Below, one piece after another: positions 9,669 to 18,607 of a DNA stretch of 56,290 nucleotides. A program made the position numbers and the translations under genes. This DNA comes from CAZKFN01 sp964552035 (GTDB lineage: Bacteria; Bacteroidota; Bacteroidia; Flavobacteriales_E; Vicingaceae). The stretch is from NCBI GenBank assembly GCA_964552035.1, contig CAZKFN010000003.1:1-56290 (forward strand), read 5' to 3'. Every line of letters begins with the position of its first letter. The first letter of the stretch is position 1. The notes below the pieces were generated by a model. That model was given only the letters and a program-made list of their open reading frames with translations. It was not told the origin of the DNA and did no database searches.

Positions 9669-10256
9669 TTATTTCCACAGTACTTTAGTTTCTATACCGC
9701 TCATTTGTTTTTTAGGAATAGAGGGTAAATCTTTTTTTGGGATTCCAAGTTGTAAAAAACCCATGCATAAATCATCTTCCCCTAATTCTAAATATTGATG
9801 CATTTCTTTTGAAAAAGCAATGGCTCCAGTTCCCCAATAGCCAATTATATTTAGAGACTTCATGCTTAGCAACATATTTTGTACAGAACAAGCCACTGAG
9901 TACTCCTCTTCCTGTTTTGGAATCTTTTTGTCAGGGTCTCGCTTCATACAAATTGCAATTAAATGCGATAAGGTTTGCGCTTTATTTCTGTATTTTTCAA
10001 TTTTTTTCTCATCGAAATTTTCTGTTGGAGTTGTTGCCTTATAAATTCTACCCATTTCTTCGAAAAATTCGAGCAGTTTATCCCCAGTAAAAACAATAAA
10101 CCTCCAGGGTTCCGTACGTTTATGCGAAGGCGCATAATTTGCGTTTTCTAAAAGCCTCCAAATGTCTTCATCAGGTATTTTAGCACCTTTTTCCATTTGT
10201 GCAGTATATAGCGATTGCCTGCTTGTAATTAATTGATAAACATCTTTGTAATTCAT
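9669..10256 (-). CDS. Nitroreductase family protein
   Basis: 195 residues, the usual size of small FMN-dependent nitroreductases. The family opening is visible as ITSRQSLYTAQMEKGAKIPD, followed by the LLENANYAPSHKRTEPWRF segment whose Arg/Ser and TEPW/R residues contact the FMN phosphate and ring. IGYWGTGA near residue 140 is the second FMN contact. Expected to be a soluble flavin enzyme using NAD(P)H on nitro- or quinone-type compounds; the true substrate is unknown. It starts 15 bp after trmN6 and is likely the last gene of the rpsP operon. Confidence 0.9.
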   Translation of the reverse strand: MNYKDVYQLITSRQSLYTAQMEKGAKIPDEDIWRLLENANYAPSHKRTEPWRFIVFTGDKLLEFFEEMGRIYKATTPTENFDEKKIEKYRNKAQTLSHLIAICMKRDPDKKIPKQEEEYSVACSVQNMLLSMKSLNIIGYWGTGAIAFSKEMHQYLELGEDDLCMGFLQLGIPKKDLPSIPKKQMSGIETKVLWK

Positions 10257-10271
10257 GAATATACTCTGATT

Positions 10272-10994
10272 TTAAAGAAATAATAAATAAGGTTTTAACA
10301 GTTGCATACATTCTGATGTATATACGTTTCTAGATTTTTCTATAATCAATTTTTCTTCTACAACTTCACCTTCTTTTTTACTTAAACATACGATAAATCT
10401 TTTTGTTGCTGTATTTTCATTTCCTTGAATGAATAATATTTTTCTAACGAACAACGCTTTGGATTTAAAAATCGAAAATAGATAATCCTTTTCAAGAAGA
10501 GGGAATATTCCCCAAAAAAATCCTTCTTTAGAAAGAAGTTTGTCTACTCCTATAAATAATTTTTCAAAGGGGAGATTGTTATTTTGCCTTGCAAGAGTGC
10601 GACTGTCTTTCCTATTTTCACCTCTAAAAAATGGAGGGTTACAAATGATTAAATCAAAATTATTATTTTCTGTTTTTGCATAGATGATAAAGTCCTCTTT
10701 TATCACCTTAATTTGTTTTGGCCAAGGAGAGATAGCAACATTGAGTCTAGCCTCTTCAACTGCTTTTTCATCCAATTCTATAGCTGTTATTTTTGCAGAA
10801 GATTTTTGAGCGAGCATTAAGGACAATAGGGCAGTCCCACAACCGATATCTAGAATACTTTTTGCTCGCTGGATAGAGGTATATGCACCTAAAATTACAG
10901 CATCGGTGCCAACCTTCATAGCAGATTGCTCTTGATGGATAGAAAATTGTTTAAAACGAAAGGGTTTACTTTTAGGAATCAAGGTAAAGATCAA
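10272..10994 (-). CDS. trmN6: tRNA1(Val) adenine-N6-methyltransferase (YfiC/TrmN6)
   Basis: 240 residues. A Rossmann methyltransferase fold with the SAM-binding loop LDIGCGTALLSL at 48-59, the acidic strand AIELDE at 71-76 and the catalytic NPPF motif at 119-122 that marks N6-adenine methyltransferases. The N-terminal FRFKQFSIHQEQSAMKVGTD is typical of the TrmN6/YfiC family, which methylates A37 of tRNA1(Val). Its first 23 bp overlap the end of rimM, so translation is probably coupled. Placement in the rpsP-rimM unit fits a role in translation. Confidence 0.9.
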   Translation of the reverse strand: MIFTLIPKSKPFRFKQFSIHQEQSAMKVGTDAVILGAYTSIQRAKSILDIGCGTALLSLMLAQKSSAKITAIELDEKAVEEARLNVAISPWPKQIKVIKEDFIIYAKTENNNFDLIICNPPFFRGENRKDSRTLARQNNNLPFEKLFIGVDKLLSKEGFFWGIFPLLEKDYLFSIFKSKALFVRKILFIQGNENTATKRFIVCLSKKEGEVVEEKLIIEKSRNVYTSECMQLLKPYLLFL

Positions 10995-11511
10995 TTAAGC
11001 CATCGGCTGCTGAAATATAAATGCTTTTTTCCTCCAGATCAATTTCTAGTATAGTTTCCTCATTAACGGGAATAAGAATTTCTTTCCCCTGATAAGAAAT
11101 AGAGAGAATTTGTGAATCTTTAATTTCTAGAATATCTATTACATGCCCTATTTCACCCTTTTGTTGATCGATAATTTTAAAGTTGAGGATTTCATAAAGA
11201 TGCAACTGGTCTTCTTCTACTGGTGGAAGTAATTCATTGGGTAAGTACAATTTTTTACCTACTAATTTTTTTGCTTCTTTTTCAGAATTAACATCCTCTA
11301 TTTTACAATAAAGTAGGTTGTTGCTCCGCAATTGAGAAGAGTTAAGAAAAAAAGGGACAAGATGTTCATCTTCGGGATAAAATTGTATAAATACCATTGG
11401 AATATTCTTATAAAAAGAAGGGGAATTTACATTTAATTTAAATGTAAGTTCCCCGTTATGTCCAACAGTTTTAGAGATGTACCCTAAATAAAAACAACTA
11501 CTGATATTCAT
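10972..11511 (-). CDS. rimM: Ribosome maturation factor RimM
   Basis: 179 residues with the N-terminal RimM domain (YLGYISKTVGHNGELTFKL near residues 8-26) and a C-terminal PRC-barrel (about 98-175, including HLYEILNFKIID and ILIPVNEETI). RimM binds S19 in the 30S head and helps late 16S processing. It lies 12 bp after rpsP and overlaps trmN6 by 23 bp, the expected position in the rpsP operon. Confidence 0.95.
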   Translation of the reverse strand: MNISSCFYLGYISKTVGHNGELTFKLNVNSPSFYKNIPMVFIQFYPEDEHLVPFFLNSSQLRSNNLLYCKIEDVNSEKEAKKLVGKKLYLPNELLPPVEEDQLHLYEILNFKIIDQQKGEIGHVIDILEIKDSQILSISYQGKEILIPVNEETILEIDLEEKSIYISAADGLIDLYLDS

Positions 11512-11523
11512 CAGTTTGTTTTT

Positions 11524-12156
11524 TTATTCTGTTTCTTTAGTTTCATCGGCTGCCTCTGTTTTTTCTTCAGCAGCTTTTTCGTCAGACTTAGCTTCAGGTG
11601 TTGCTTCAGCTTCTACCGTTGTAGTTTCAGTGTTTTCAGCTGTAGCTTCTTCAGCAGCAGTTTCTTCAGCAGCAGTTTCTTCAGTATTTTCAGATAATTC
11701 TGCATTTTTAGCAGAAATTAATTCGGCTTTTTTCTTGTTGGCTTCTTTCTCAGCTTCTAAGCGAGCTTTAAGTTCTGCTTCTTTCTTAGCACTAAGTTTT
11801 TCACGTTTATTGCTAATTTTTGACTCTTTTGCTTCGAGCCATTCTTGGAACTTTTTATCTGCTTCTTCTTGAGAGAAAGCACCTTTACTCACACCTCGGT
11901 CCAGGTGCTTTTTGTAAAGCACACCTTTATATGAAAGGATGGCTCTAGTGGTGTCAGTTGGCTGAGCACCATTTTTTACCCATTTAAGTGCGCTCTCGAA
12001 GTCAAGTTCGATGGTTGCAGGATCTGTGTTCGGGTTATACGTACCTATTTTTTCAATAAATTTCCCATCTCGTGGGGCACGACTATCCGCGATCACAATG
12101 TGGAAAAAAGAATATTTCTTCTTTCCTCTTCTTTGTAATCTAATCTTTGTAGGCAT
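11524..12156 (-). CDS. rpsP: 30S ribosomal protein S16 with long acidic C-terminal tail
   Basis: 210 residues. The first ~85 are a standard S16 core (MPTKIRLQRRGKKKYSFFHI start). Residues about 95-210 form an extension: first a Lys/Glu helix, then an Ala/Glu/Thr-rich acidic stretch with near-repeats of EETAAEETAAEEATAE. S16 is usually 80-120 residues; tailed forms are known in Bacteroidota, although this one is long. It is first of the rpsP-rimM-trmN6-nitroreductase operon. A TACTTTTG element lies 37 bp upstream of the ATG. The tail has low sequence complexity and should be disordered. Confidence 0.96.
   Translation of the reverse strand: MPTKIRLQRRGKKKYSFFHIVIADSRAPRDGKFIEKIGTYNPNTDPATIELDFESALKWVKNGAQPTDTTRAILSYKGVLYKKHLDRGVSKGAFSQEEADKKFQEWLEAKESKISNKREKLSAKKEAELKARLEAEKEANKKKAELISAKNAELSENTEETAAEETAAEEATAENTETTTVEAEATPEAKSDEKAAEEKTEAADETKETE
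11647..11684. repeat. 15-bp tandem repeat inside the S16 tail
   Basis: About 2.5 in-frame copies of the unit TTTCTTCAGCAGCAG (plus-strand sense) code for the repeated Glu-Glu-Thr-Ala-Ala block of the S16 tail. Copy-number change would keep the frame. Confidence 0.7.
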
Positions 12157-12193
12157 ATTACGTTTTTGTTAAATAAAACTTTAATTAAGGTGG

Positions 12194-12201
12194 CAAAAGT
12201 A
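12194..12201 (-). promoter_or_regulatory. -7 element for the rpsP operon
   Basis: TACTTTTG on the minus strand fits TAnnTTTG exactly and lies 37 bases before the rpsP ATG. No clear TTG was found at the expected upstream distance. Confidence 0.45.
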
Positions 12202-12269
12202 ACTCTTTTTTTGATAAGTTAAAAAGATGTTTAAAAGAAAGAATAGATTTTTTCTAAACTTAAAATCCA

Positions 12270-12944
12270 TTACCATTGAATTGGAGTTTTATTTGTTTTA
12301 AATAAATATTGGTTGGCTTTGCTAAAGTGTTTGTTTCCAAACCAATGTCCCCTATTTGCACTCAATGGAGAAGGATGTCCACTTTCTAAAATTAAATGCT
12401 TGTTGTCGTTTATAAGTTTTGCTTTCTTTCTCGCTTCTTCACCCCAAAGCATAAAAACTATTCCTTCTGAATGCTCAGAAATCTTTTGAATAATGTTATT
12501 GGTAAAAATTTCCCAGCCTTTTTTTCGATGGCTTCTTGGCGTATTAGCTTTTACTGTTAAAACGGCGTTCAATAATAAAACGCCCTGCTTCGCCCAACGC
12601 TTTAATTTTCCACTTTCTGGAATTGTTCCCCCTATATCTTCTTGAATTTCTTTAAAGATATTTTTTAAAGAAGGTGGAATGGAAATGCCATTATTTACTG
12701 AAAATGCCAATCCATGAGCTTGTCCTTCGTTATGATAAGGGTCTTGGCCAAGAAGTACGACTTTTAAATTTTGAAAAGAACATTCTTCAAAGGCGGCAAA
12801 GATTTTGTCTTGTGGTGGATAACATTGGTCTTGCTTATAGGCATTTTCTACAAAACTCCATAATTTTTGAAAATAATCAGATTTGCTTTCTTGAAGAAGT
12901 ATTTCCCTCCAACTGTCGTCAATTTTGTGAAATATAGAATCCAT
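12270..12944 (-). CDS. ung: Uracil-DNA glycosylase, family 1
   Basis: 224 residues, normal for family 1. The water-activating loop GQDPYH is at 66-71 with Asp68, and the HPSPLS loop with the catalytic His is at 190-195. The enzyme cuts uracil from DNA as the first step of base-excision repair. The gene starts 7 bp after msrB and looks like the last gene of the helicase-msrB-ung unit. Confidence 0.97.
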   Translation of the reverse strand: MDSIFHKIDDSWREILLQESKSDYFQKLWSFVENAYKQDQCYPPQDKIFAAFEECSFQNLKVVLLGQDPYHNEGQAHGLAFSVNNGISIPPSLKNIFKEIQEDIGGTIPESGKLKRWAKQGVLLLNAVLTVKANTPRSHRKKGWEIFTNNIIQKISEHSEGIVFMLWGEEARKKAKLINDNKHLILESGHPSPLSANRGHWFGNKHFSKANQYLFKTNKTPIQW

Positions 12945-12951
12945 ACAAATT

Positions 12952-13332
12952 CTATTCTGATTTTTTAAAATCTAGACTAACTGAATTAATACAATATCTT
13001 AGGCCGGTTTTATCTTTTGGTCCATCTTCAAAAACATGGCCTAAATGTCCTCCACAATTGGCACAAAGCACTTCTTCTCGAATCATTCCAAAAGAAAAAT
13101 CCTTTTCAATTTTTATTTTATCTGTTTCAATTACATCCCAAAAGCTTGGCCAGCCACAGCCTGCGTCAAATTTGACTTTGGACTTAAACAAAGGAGCATG
13201 ACAAGCTGCACAGCGATATATTCCATCTTCTTCATGGTGTAAATACTTTCCTGTAAAAGGTCGTTCCGTACCCTTTTCTCTTAGAACTCGGTATTGTTCC
13301 TCAGTGAGTTTTTCCTTCCAAAGCTTTTCCAT
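12952..13332 (-). CDS. msrB: Peptide-methionine (R)-S-oxide reductase MsrB
   Basis: 126 residues from the ATG at 13332, chosen because a longer frame from 13389 would run 54 bp into the helicase gene while this start gives the normal length and leaves a single base after the helicase stop (TAA-A-ATG). Zinc-binding cysteine pairs are at 41/44 (CAAC) and 90/93 (CANC). GCGWPSFW is at 58-65 and the catalytic cysteine is Cys114 in RYCINS. The enzyme reduces the R form of oxidised methionine. No signal peptide is seen, so it is probably cytoplasmic. Confidence 0.95.
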   Translation of the reverse strand: MEKLWKEKLTEEQYRVLREKGTERPFTGKYLHHEEDGIYRCAACHAPLFKSKVKFDAGCGWPSFWDVIETDKIKIEKDFSFGMIREEVLCANCGGHLGHVFEDGPKDKTGLRYCINSVSLDFKKSE

Positions 13333-13333
13333 T

Positions 13334-14551
13334 TTACTTTCTTTTTTTAAAAAATCTTTTTTTACCCTTGTAGGATCCTCTACCAGCATTTCTTCCTTCT
13401 ACTTTTTTATATTCTGGACCCTGACCAATCTCTGGTGGGTTGGCTAACTTTGGAACAGTTTTATTGATAAGTTGTTCGATTTTTTGAAAATCATATATCC
13501 CTTGCTCGTTTATAAAAGTAAGTGCTACACCAGTAGATTTAGCACGGGCGGTTCTTCCTACTCTGTGCACATAATCCTCAGCATCGGAAGGAACGTCATA
13601 ATTAATGACTAAATCTATAGAATCAATGTCTATTCCCCTAGAAACAATATCTGTACCCACTAGAATTCTAAGCCGTTTGTTTTTAAATTTTCTCAACACT
13701 TCTTCTCGATCTTCTTGAGATAAGTCTGAAGAAATCTTATCTGCATCCATTTCCATTTTCTTTAAATCTCTAACCAATTCACTCACAGTAGATTTTCTTG
13801 AAGAGAAAATAAGAATACTGCTCAATTCATCTTTTCCTTTTAATAAAGATTTTAACAAATCGTTTTTTTGATGATCATAAGTCATGTAAGCTGCTTGTAA
13901 AATCCCATCAGCGGTTTGAGAAATGGCAATATCAATTTCTTTTGGTTCATACATGATTGATTTTGCAAGCTTTCTAATTTTAGGCGGCATGGTTGCAGAG
14001 AACATGATGTTTTGCCTTTTCTTTGGCAAAAAATCGGCTATTTTTTGAATGTCATCAGCAAAACCCATATCCAGCATTCTATCGGCTTCATCCAATATAA
14101 AATATTGGAGTTTGTCAATATTTACATAATTTAAATTTAAATGAGAAAGCAATCGACCTGGTGTGGCGATAATTACGTTAGCGCCCTCTATTAATGCCGT
14201 TTTTTCATGTTCAAAAGAAGAACCACTTCCACCACCATATATGGCAATAGATGAAGTTCCAGTAAAATAGGAAAAACCCTCCATTTGTTGATCAATTTGC
14301 ATGGCCAATTCTCTAGTAGGTGCAATAATTAATGCGGAGAGTTCATTGCTGTTATTCTTTAGGATTTTATCCAATATTGGCAGTAAAAATGCAGCGGTTT
14401 TCCCCGTTCCCGTTTGTGCTACTGCAATAACATCTTCACCCTTTTGTATTATGGGGATTGCCTTGGCTTGTACTTCAGTCGCTGTTTCAAATCTCATGGA
14501 CTCCAATCCTTGAAGTATTTCTTCTCCAAAATTAAATGCTGTAAATTTCAT
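13334..14551 (-). CDS. DEAD-box RNA helicase
   Basis: 405 residues with all main DEAD-box motifs: Q motif region around residues 6-30, AQTGTGKT (45-52), PTRELA, TPGR, DEAD, SAT and the C-terminal HRVGRTAR. The last ~30 residues are basic (GRGSYKGKKRFFKKRK), typical of RhlE-like enzymes that bind structured RNA. Likely acts in ribosome assembly or mRNA remodelling. It is followed within one base by msrB and then ung, so the three probably share one transcript. Confidence 0.95.
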   Translation of the reverse strand: MKFTAFNFGEEILQGLESMRFETATEVQAKAIPIIQKGEDVIAVAQTGTGKTAAFLLPILDKILKNNSNELSALIIAPTRELAMQIDQQMEGFSYFTGTSSIAIYGGGSGSSFEHEKTALIEGANVIIATPGRLLSHLNLNYVNIDKLQYFILDEADRMLDMGFADDIQKIADFLPKKRQNIMFSATMPPKIRKLAKSIMYEPKEIDIAISQTADGILQAAYMTYDHQKNDLLKSLLKGKDELSSILIFSSRKSTVSELVRDLKKMEMDADKISSDLSQEDREEVLRKFKNKRLRILVGTDIVSRGIDIDSIDLVINYDVPSDAEDYVHRVGRTARAKSTGVALTFINEQGIYDFQKIEQLINKTVPKLANPPEIGQGPEYKKVEGRNAGRGSYKGKKRFFKKRK

Positions 14552-14611
14552 AGTTTAGTGTTACTAAATAAGAAGGATTCTTACTTAAAATGAAATGGGA
14601 ATTGTTAATTA

Positions 14612-15121
14612 TTAATCGACCTTAAAAAGTATTCTTTTATTTTCCCAATCTAAAAAGACATAGTTATTTTCAATTCCATAAGTTAAGTTTTCAACTTTGT
14701 CAATCCGCTTAACATCGGTTTCTGTACGTAAAGCATCTTGACTGTTATCGTAACTAAAAGCTCCCCATTGATTGCTTTTGGTATTGAAGATAATGGTCCA
14801 TTTTTCCGTTCTATTGGGAATCACAAAGAAGGAATATTTACCCGCATCAAGTTTTTTGCCATTGATACGAACGGGTCTAGAGAATTCTATGGTTGTTGCC
14901 TCATTTGCACCAGCTCTCCAAACTTTGGAATAAGGGACCAAATGACCGTATATTTCCCTATCGTTAACAGCAGGACTTGAATAAATAATTTTAAGCTTTA
15001 CATCGCCTATTTTTTCTTCTGTTACTTTTATAGGACTTTTTCTTTTGGCAGCATCACTTTGTGCAGAAAGTTGAAAACCGATAAAGAAAAATACACTTAA
15101 TAAAATTAAAATCTTTTTCAT
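14612..15121 (-). CDS. DUF2911 family secreted protein
   Basis: 169 residues with a signal peptide at 1-20 (KILILLSVFFFIGFQLSAQ). The body matches the DUF2911 pattern common in Bacteroidota: SPIKVTEEKIGDVKLKIIYS, then GHLVPYSKVWRAGANEAT, then a GKYSFFVIPN strand. The function is not known. It has its own promoter-like site at 15155-15181 and stands alone between the helicase and aminotransferase genes. Confidence 0.88.
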   Translation of the reverse strand: MKKILILLSVFFFIGFQLSAQSDAAKRKSPIKVTEEKIGDVKLKIIYSSPAVNDREIYGHLVPYSKVWRAGANEATTIEFSRPVRINGKKLDAGKYSFFVIPNRTEKWTIIFNTKSNQWGAFSYDNSQDALRTETDVKRIDKVENLTYGIENNYVFLDWENKRILFKVD

Positions 15122-15154
15122 TCTAAGGTAGTTTTTAGATTGTTTTAATATCTA

Positions 15155-15181
15155 CAAAGATACATCACTTTGTTTGGTCAA
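15155..15181 (-). promoter_or_regulatory. Promoter of the DUF2911 gene
   Basis: On the minus strand TTG (15181-15179), a 16-base spacer and TATCTTTG (15162-15155). The -7 match is exact and the spacer is slightly short. The site overlaps the end of the aminotransferase gene. Confidence 0.45.
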
Positions 15182-16343
15182 TTAATTCTAGGAGAATTTT
15201 TAAAGCTGTTTTTATTTCATCCTCACTGATGGTTAGCGGGGGAGCTAATCGGAAAGCATAGGGTGTAGATAAGAACCAAAACAGCAAAAGTCCTTTTTTT
15301 AATCCTTCTAACACAACTTGTTTGACGACTTCCTCACTTTCAAGCTCAATGGCAAACATGAGACCTATTTGTCGAATAGCTTTGATTTTTGGATGTTTTA
15401 AAAGTTTCATAAATAAAGCTGCTTTGTCCTTGGAAGCTGCTAAAAGGTTTTCTTCTCGTATGTATTTTAAGGCAGCAGCTCCAGCCGCACAGACTACTGG
15501 GTGCCCGCCAAATGTAGTGATATGTCCTAAAATAGGTTGGTGACTGAGCAACAGCATATTTTCTTTAGAAGAAGCCATACAGCCAATTGGCATTCCACCT
15601 CCAAGTGCTTTCCCAGCCGTCATAATATCTGGTACTACGTCAAAATGTTCAAAAGCCCACATTTTTCCAGTTCTTCCAACACCAGATTGTATCTCGTCAA
15701 AAATTAAAAGCGCACCCACTTCATTGCATCGCCCTCTCAGAGCTTTCATAAAAGACTTTTCAGGAATCCTCACACCTGCATCCCCTTGAATTGTTTCTAA
15801 AAAAACTCCAGCTACTTCTTTAGTAATTGCACTTAAATCCTCTTCATGATTTAATCGAATAAAAGAAACTCCAGGGATTAACGGGCGAAAGGGCATTTTT
15901 CTCCATTCGTTATCACTAATACTCATAGAACCCTGACTATTACCATGATAAGAACCTTTAAAAGAAATGAATTTACTCCTACCTGTAACTCTTTTAGCTA
16001 ACTTCATAGCAGCCTCATTAGCTTCAGTCCCAGAGTTTAAAAAATAAAAACTGTGCAATTGAGATGGTAAGGTTCGTTTTAATTCTTCGGCTAAAGAATT
16101 TTGAGCATCTTGTTCAAATTCACCATAGACCATAACGTGAAGATGCTTATCAACTTGATTTTTTATAGCGTTTATAACAGCTTGATTGCCATGTCCTAAA
16201 ACACTAACCCCAATTCCTGAAATTAAATCAATGTAAGAATTACCATCTTTATCGTATAAATAACTCCCTTTTGCATGATCGACTTTAATGCCAAAAGGGT
16301 AAGGAGTAGTTTGTGCTAAATTTTGATGAAATGTATTTGACAT
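15165..16343 (-). CDS. Class III PLP-dependent aminotransferase (acetylornithine/ornithine-type)
   Basis: 392 residues. The fold-type I class III pattern is complete: LISGIGVSVLGHGN near residue 41, the phosphate-cup region NSGTEANEAAMKLAKRVTGR, LLIFDEIQSGVGRTGKMWAF with the PLP-ring Asp, and the Schiff-base Lys in MTAGKALGGGMPIG. The enzyme moves an amino group from an omega-amine of an ornithine-like substrate to 2-oxoglutarate; the exact donor is open. It has no adjacent arginine genes here. A TACTTTTG element ends only 4 bases before the ATG. Confidence 0.9.
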   Translation of the reverse strand: MSNTFHQNLAQTTPYPFGIKVDHAKGSYLYDKDGNSYIDLISGIGVSVLGHGNQAVINAIKNQVDKHLHVMVYGEFEQDAQNSLAEELKRTLPSQLHSFYFLNSGTEANEAAMKLAKRVTGRSKFISFKGSYHGNSQGSMSISDNEWRKMPFRPLIPGVSFIRLNHEEDLSAITKEVAGVFLETIQGDAGVRIPEKSFMKALRGRCNEVGALLIFDEIQSGVGRTGKMWAFEHFDVVPDIMTAGKALGGGMPIGCMASSKENMLLLSHQPILGHITTFGGHPVVCAAGAAALKYIREENLLAASKDKAALFMKLLKHPKIKAIRQIGLMFAIELESEEVVKQVVLEGLKKGLLLFWFLSTPYAFRLAPPLTISEDEIKTALKILLELIDQTK

Positions 16344-16347
16344 TCTA

Positions 16348-16355
16348 CAAAAGTA
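16348..16355 (-). promoter_or_regulatory. -7 element next to the aminotransferase start
   Basis: TACTTTTG on the minus strand ends 4 bases from the ATG, so transcription would begin at or beside the start codon. No convincing -33 TTG was seen. Confidence 0.4.
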
Positions 16356-16989
16356 AGCAGTGAACCTTAGATATATTTTATTTTAACATAAATCTTAGTT
16401 AATCTTTTTCTTTCTAAACAATTAAAAGTTATAATTTAATACCTGTTGATTTATCTAAAAAAACAAACAGGTTCCTTAAAAATAATATTGATTTTTAGGC
16501 ACATGTTATTTTGAATTTTTAATATTCTTTAAATTTTATATCAACCTTAGTAAACAAATACCCCAAGAACCTTGAAATTTCAGTGACTTCTAAGGAATGC
16601 TAAATATCTTTTGGTAGGATTATTTGGTTCTATTTGATGTTTTTTCCATTTATATTAAGTGGATTAGTCCCTTTTTTGTAACTATACTCTGACTACCAGA
16701 GATGCTGGTCGTTCGGGAATATTTATTCTTTTTTCAATTTCTATTTAAAGTACTTTTATTGCTTCACAATGCCAGATTTTCTTAACATTAGTCTATTTAT
16801 TATCTTAAAATTCTCAATAATTAGTTCCGAATAGACTAGGACTATAATTTAATGGAGTTTCTTCCCTAGTAATTCAAACGGATTAATTATGACATAGTTA
16901 GATGTGAAATTACCTAAGAGTCAAGTTTGTCTTTAACTAATGTTCATAATTGTATAGAGGGAGGGAATCTAAATCTCTTAAATAAGTTT

Positions 16990-16997
16990 TATCTTTG
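16990..16997 (+). promoter_or_regulatory. -7 element for the serine hydrolase gene
   Basis: TATCTTTG fits TAnnTTTG exactly and lies 40 bases before the ATG. No TTG at a proper upstream distance. Confidence 0.4.
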
Positions 16998-17037
16998 GTC
17001 TTGTTTTTAATTTGAATCTATTAATATAAATGGCTTT

Positions 17038-18606
17038 TTGATGAATGAGTTAAAATTAAAGTTAGTTGCTATCTTTTTTTTATTTTTATTTGGTGTTTCT
17101 GTTTATGCACAATTAACTGCTGAGCAAATTGACAGTGTTGTAGAAAAAAGTATGAGGGTTTTTAATGTTCCAGGAATGGCGGTAGCAGTTATAGATCATG
17201 AGAAATTAATTATAAATAAGGCTTATGGTGTTCAATCTGTTAAAACTAAAAAGCCCGTAGATAATAAAACATTATTTGGAATTGCCTCTGTTACCAAGGG
17301 ATTTACTACAGCAGCTTTAGCCCAATTGGTGGATCAAGGGAAAATAGAGTGGGATACTAAAGTGAGGACTATCATTCCTAACTTTACTTTGTATTCTCCC
17401 TTTGTTTCAGAAGAATTTACGGTTAGAGATTTACTGGTTCATCGTAGTGGCTTAGGTCTAGGAGCGGGAGATTTAATGGTTTTTCCAGGAAAAAATACAA
17501 CTACCCTCGAAGAGATGATTCACAACCTAAGGTATTTAAAACCGGTTTCTTCTTTTCGATCTAAATACGATTACGACAACCTACTATATATTGTAGCTGG
17601 TGAAATTATCACTAGAGTCTCGGGTATAAGTTATAGAGAATACATAGAAAATAATTTCTTTAAACCCCTAGGGATGGTGCGAGCAACTATGGATTGGGAA
17701 AAGATTCAAAAAGATAAAAATCGCATTGACGGACATGTTCCTGAAGGGGATAAGTTGTTAATTGCAGAAAGAACTTTTACAGATATAGGAGATGCCGCTG
17801 CAGGGATATATGCATCTATAGATGATATGGTTAAATATGTTCAAGCTAGAATAAATTATGGGAAATATGGGAAAAACAATCAAGATAGCTTATTTAGCTT
17901 AAAACAAGCAGAAGAAATGTGGAGCCCTCAGACTGTACAAAAATTTGGTAAGGGAGACTATAATTCTCGTTTTACCACTTATGGACTAGGCTGGGTTGTA
18001 TCTGAAATGGCTGGACATTTCCAAGTTTCTCATACAGGAGGATTGAATGGTATTGTGTGTGAGGTAATCATCCTACCTGATTTAGAAGTGGGAATAATTA
18101 TTTTGACTAATCAGGAGTCAGGTGCTGCATTTAGAGCAATTTCAAATACAATAAAAGATGCGTATTTTGGTATAGAAGGTGAGGATAGAATTAAGCAATA
18201 TCACGATAGAGTAATTAAAAATAAAGAATACGAAGCTAAGGTTATCGCCAACGTACAAGCAGAAATGGAAAAAAGCTTAGCTGAAGGATTGCTACCATTA
18301 GCCGATAAAGCCGTTGTGGGAACTTATGAAGACAATTGGTTTGGTAAAGTAGAAATAACTAGACTGGCTGATAATACTTTAGAATTTAAAGCTGAAAAAA
18401 GTCCTGACCTTGTTGGGGAAATGGAGTTTTGTAAGGGAACTACTTATGTGGTACGTTGGAATCAGCGTTGGTTAAGAGCAGATGCTTTGGTGAACTTTGA
18501 CCTTAATTATAATGGAATAGCCAGAGGGTTTGAAATGGCACCATTATCTCCACTCACTGATTTCAGTTATGATTACCAAGATTTAGACTTTAAGAAAATC
18601 GAATAA
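17038..18606 (+). CDS. Serine hydrolase, class C beta-lactamase-like
   Basis: 522 residues with a signal peptide at about 1-24 (ending VYAQ). The penicillin-binding/beta-lactamase fold carries SVTK at 84-87 (nucleophile Ser84, Lys87), the YDN triad motif in the second block (YDYDNLLYIV) and HTGG in the third. A C-terminal domain of about 110 residues resembles the DUF3471 domain found after such hydrolases. Likely a periplasmic esterase or D-aminopeptidase; resistance to beta-lactams cannot be inferred from family alone. It meets the hemerythrin gene tail to tail with one base between. Confidence 0.9.
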   Translation: MMNELKLKLVAIFFLFLFGVSVYAQLTAEQIDSVVEKSMRVFNVPGMAVAVIDHEKLIINKAYGVQSVKTKKPVDNKTLFGIASVTKGFTTAALAQLVDQGKIEWDTKVRTIIPNFTLYSPFVSEEFTVRDLLVHRSGLGLGAGDLMVFPGKNTTTLEEMIHNLRYLKPVSSFRSKYDYDNLLYIVAGEIITRVSGISYREYIENNFFKPLGMVRATMDWEKIQKDKNRIDGHVPEGDKLLIAERTFTDIGDAAAGIYASIDDMVKYVQARINYGKYGKNNQDSLFSLKQAEEMWSPQTVQKFGKGDYNSRFTTYGLGWVVSEMAGHFQVSHTGGLNGIVCEVIILPDLEVGIIILTNQESGAAFRAISNTIKDAYFGIEGEDRIKQYHDRVIKNKEYEAKVIANVQAEMEKSLAEGLLPLADKAVVGTYEDNWFGKVEITRLADNTLEFKAEKSPDLVGEMEFCKGTTYVVRWNQRWLRADALVNFDLNYNGIARGFEMAPLSPLTDFSYDYQDLDFKKIE

Positions 18607-18607
18607 A

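Larger units (their letters stand above)
16344..17037. other. 694-bp intergenic region
   Basis: Divergent spacer between the aminotransferase and serine hydrolase genes. It holds -7 elements for both neighbours (16348-16355 minus, 16990-16997 plus) and one small hairpin (ACCAG/CTGGT, near 16696-16710). No coding potential or RNA gene was recognised in the rest. Confidence 0.5.

Noticed and set aside
11516..11872. Ser/Ala/Val-rich plus-strand frame opposite rpsP
   Set aside because: It is the antisense of the low-complexity acidic tail of S16, and simple codon composition explains the open frame.
13330..13389. Longer MsrB start at 13389
   Set aside because: It would overlap the helicase C-terminus by 56 bp; the Met at 13332 gives the usual MsrB length and a one-base gap.
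16696..16725. Possible tRNA-like fold (ACCAG/CTGGT followed by GTTCGGG)
   Set aside because: No acceptor stem, anticodon arm or proper T-loop could be laid out.
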